64,000 nucleotides of DNA, taken from Paraburkholderia mimosarum LMG 23256 = NBRC 106338. GTDB taxonomy: Bacteria; Pseudomonadota; Gammaproteobacteria; Burkholderiales; Burkholderiaceae. The DNA lies in NCBI RefSeq assembly GCF_000739815.1, contig NZ_BBJJ01000007.1, positions 124,001 through 188,000 on the forward strand, written 5' to 3'. This document shows, one piece after another, positions 62,466-64,000 of the stretch (positions within the stretch are counted from its first letter, which is position 1; the number at the start of each line of letters is the position of its first letter). The notes under the pieces are model-generated. The model was not told the origin of the DNA. It saw nothing but the letters and a program-made list of their open reading frames with translations, and did no database searches. Made by a program: the position numbers and the translations under genes.

Positions 62466-63566
62466 TCAGCGGCCCGACTTGAACTCGGTCCACAGACGCG
62501 TCTGCAGACGCTGGATCTCAGGCGGCAGCGGCTTGAGCAGGAACAGCGTCTTCAGGACTTCGGGCGGCGGGTACACGGCCGGATCGTTGGCGATGTCCTT
62601 GTCGACGTACTTGCGCGCTTCCGCGTTCGCACTCGGGTAATAGACCGCGTTCGTGATCGCCGCGTGGACTTGCGGCGTCTCGATGTAGTTGATCCACTCG
62701 TGCGCGGCTTCCTTGTGCTGCGCATCCTTCGGGATGGTCATCACGTCAAACCAGATCGGCGCGCCGCCCTTCGGGATGAAGTACTCGATCTTGTAGGGCT
62801 TCTTCGCGTCGATCGCGCGATGCTTCGCGATCACGACGTCGCCCGACCAGCCGTAGGCGAAGCAGATGTCGCCGCCCACGAGGTCGTTGATGTAGCCCGA
62901 CGAGTTGAACTGCGTGATGTACGGGCGGATCTTCTTCATCATCGCGAGCGCCGCGCGATAGTCGTCCGGCTTCGTCGAGAGCGGATCCTTGCCGATGTAG
63001 TGCAGCGCGGCCGCGAACATCTGGTCCGGCGCGTCGAGCACGGACACGCCGCAGGCCTTCAGCTTCGAGATGTTCTCGGGCTTGAAGAGAATGTCCCAGT
63101 TGTCGAGCGGCACGTTCTTGCCGAGGATCTGCTGCGCCTTCGTGACGTTATAGGCGAGGCCGGTCGTGCCGTACGCCCAGGGCACCGCGTACTTGTTGCC
63201 CGGATCCGCGCCGGCGACGAGCGCCATCAGTTGCGGATCGAGATACTTGAGGTTGGGGATCTTCGACTTGTCGAGCGGGGAGAAGATGCCGGCGGCGATC
63301 TGCTTGCCCGCGTAGTTGCTGGTCGGCACGACGATGTCGTAGCCCGAGTTGCCCGCGAGCAGCTTGGCCTGGAGCGTGTCGTCGCTGTCGTAGTTGTCGT
63401 ACTTGACCTGAACGCCGGTCTGCCTGGTGAAGTTCGGAATCGTGTCCTTGGCGATGTAATCGGACCAGTTGTACACGTTCAGCTGCGTGTCCTTCGCCAC
63501 CGACGTCATCCACGGCGCCGCGCACAGTGCGAGCACGGCCAGTTGCGCCACAACTCCTTTCTTCAT
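62466..63566 (-). CDS. potF: Putrescine-binding periplasmic protein PotF
   Basis: 366 aa. The signal peptide is at residues 1-24 (MKKGVVAQLAVLAL, cleavage near SVA). The mature chain starts LNVYNWSDYIAKDTIPNF, the PotD/PotF opening; the diamine-pocket segment NVYNWSDY and later FAYGWSGDVV contain the aromatic and acidic residues typical of polyamine receptors. It delivers putrescine to PotGHI. It is the first gene of the operon, with 434 bp to the window end upstream. Confidence 0.94.
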   Translation of the reverse strand: MKKGVVAQLAVLALCAAPWMTSVAKDTQLNVYNWSDYIAKDTIPNFTRQTGVQVKYDNYDSDDTLQAKLLAGNSGYDIVVPTSNYAGKQIAAGIFSPLDKSKIPNLKYLDPQLMALVAGADPGNKYAVPWAYGTTGLAYNVTKAQQILGKNVPLDNWDILFKPENISKLKACGVSVLDAPDQMFAAALHYIGKDPLSTKPDDYRAALAMMKKIRPYITQFNSSGYINDLVGGDICFAYGWSGDVVIAKHRAIDAKKPYKIEYFIPKGGAPIWFDVMTIPKDAQHKEAAHEWINYIETPQVHAAITNAVYYPSANAEARKYVDKDIANDPAVYPPPEVLKTLFLLKPLPPEIQRLQTRLWTEFKSGR

Positions 63567-64000
63567 CCCGTTCTCCGATCCTGACCGGTTTCCGCCGGCC
63601 GCTGCCTCGCCTCACGCCGCGCATCGTGTCACGTATGCGCGACTCCCCTGAACTTCACGAACCTACCATCAAACATGCCCGGCAAGAAAAAAAACGCCGA
63701 CGTGTCGCGCAAACGGAACATGGGCCGTCAAATCTCGGCGATCCGCGCGCGGACGGTAAATCGCGCGCAATTTTAGCCGTTTCACGGGCCGTGTCCATAG
63801 AAAACCGCTTCGGTGGCGCATGCGCGCGACGTGCCGGGCAGCCCGCCCCGGCTCGCGCGCTCCAGCTTGCTATCGGCTTGCCGTCGGCTTGCAGTCGCGC
63901 GGTGGATTCGTCATGCATCGTCGCGGCACGTCGAAAGTGAGCGCAGGGCTGCCTCGCCCCGTATCGGTTAACATAGCGGCGTTTCGTCCAGAAGCCGGCG
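63567..64000. other. Region upstream of potF to the window end
   Basis: About 430 bp holding the potF promoter. A run of A (63687-63694) and an AATTTTAG segment near 63770 stand out against the GC-rich background. I see no gene that I can support on either strand. Confidence 0.55.

Overview
The window is 64 kb of very GC-rich, gene-dense chromosomal DNA. It suggests a soil- or plant-associated Burkholderiaceae species (Burkholderia, Paraburkholderia or Caballeronia type). The case rests on three things: the ribose (rbs), 2-ketogluconate (kgu) and putrescine (pot) uptake operons, the PrkA-YeaH-SpoVR trio, and protein sequences typical of that family. I see no insertion sequence, prophage, integrase, CRISPR array, rRNA or tRNA. 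The content is ordinary metabolism, transport, chemotaxis and envelope functions, with a few small or orphan genes.

Layout: 1-2.7 kb, minus strand: a GH1 beta-glucosidase followed by a sugar ABC binding protein that runs off the left edge, behind a perfect LacI-type palindrome. 2.9-4.5 kb: a SulP anion transporter. 4.7-9.8 kb, minus strand: prkA, yeaH and spoVR, closed by a clear terminator. 10.6-13.6 kb: a lone 2-oxopent-4-enoate hydratase-like enzyme and a transmembrane chemoreceptor. 13.75-20 kb, minus strand: ribose operon rbsB-rbsA-rbsC-regulator-rbsK. 20.2-21.7 kb: CorA and a lipoprotein. 21.9-22.7 kb, plus strand: an orphan CydX-like microprotein overlapping a P-loop ATPase gene. 22.7-24.4 kb: a saccharopine-dehydrogenase-like enzyme and an Lrp/AsnC regulator. 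24.7-27.2 kb: a Spy-like periplasmic protein framed by tandem repeats, a PGDYG protein, an unknown protein and a YhfC-type membrane protein. 27.4-32.7 kb, minus strand: the complete 2-ketogluconate operon kguE-kguK-kguT-kguD-ptxS, with a PtxS-like operator. 32.8-34.9 kb: a divergent LysR/YeiH pair. 35-40.3 kb: a GST, a CLC channel with CBS domains, a C45-type hydrolase and two small proteins. 40.4-47.2 kb: a TetR repressor divergent from a three-gene RND efflux operon. 47.3-48.5 kb: an HCCA-isomerase-like protein and a small exported protein. 48.6-48.7 kb: a cluster of DnaA-box-like sequences. 48.8-51.3 kb: a PBP1A. 51.9-55 kb: an RHH-type protein, then PspA and a membrane TPR protein. 55.2-59.4 kb: a Baeyer-Villiger-type monooxygenase, a methyltransferase with a tiny upstream gene, and a cytoplasmic chemoreceptor. 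59.4-63.6 kb, minus strand: potFGHI.

The most useful regulatory readings are as follows. Both chemoreceptor genes carry a FliA-type promoter with the same GCCGTTAA box, which ties them to the flagellar regulon. Three catabolic or efflux loci have near-perfect palindromic operators (bgl, kgu, RND). The rbs and pot operons each carry a strong hairpin directly after the binding-protein gene, a usual way to make more binding protein than transporter. The least explained items are the orphan CydX/ATPase pair, the 51-residue hydrophobic protein ahead of the methyltransferase, the repeat-flanked Spy gene and the DnaA-box-like cluster. Every motif call was made by eye; no alignment or search was run.
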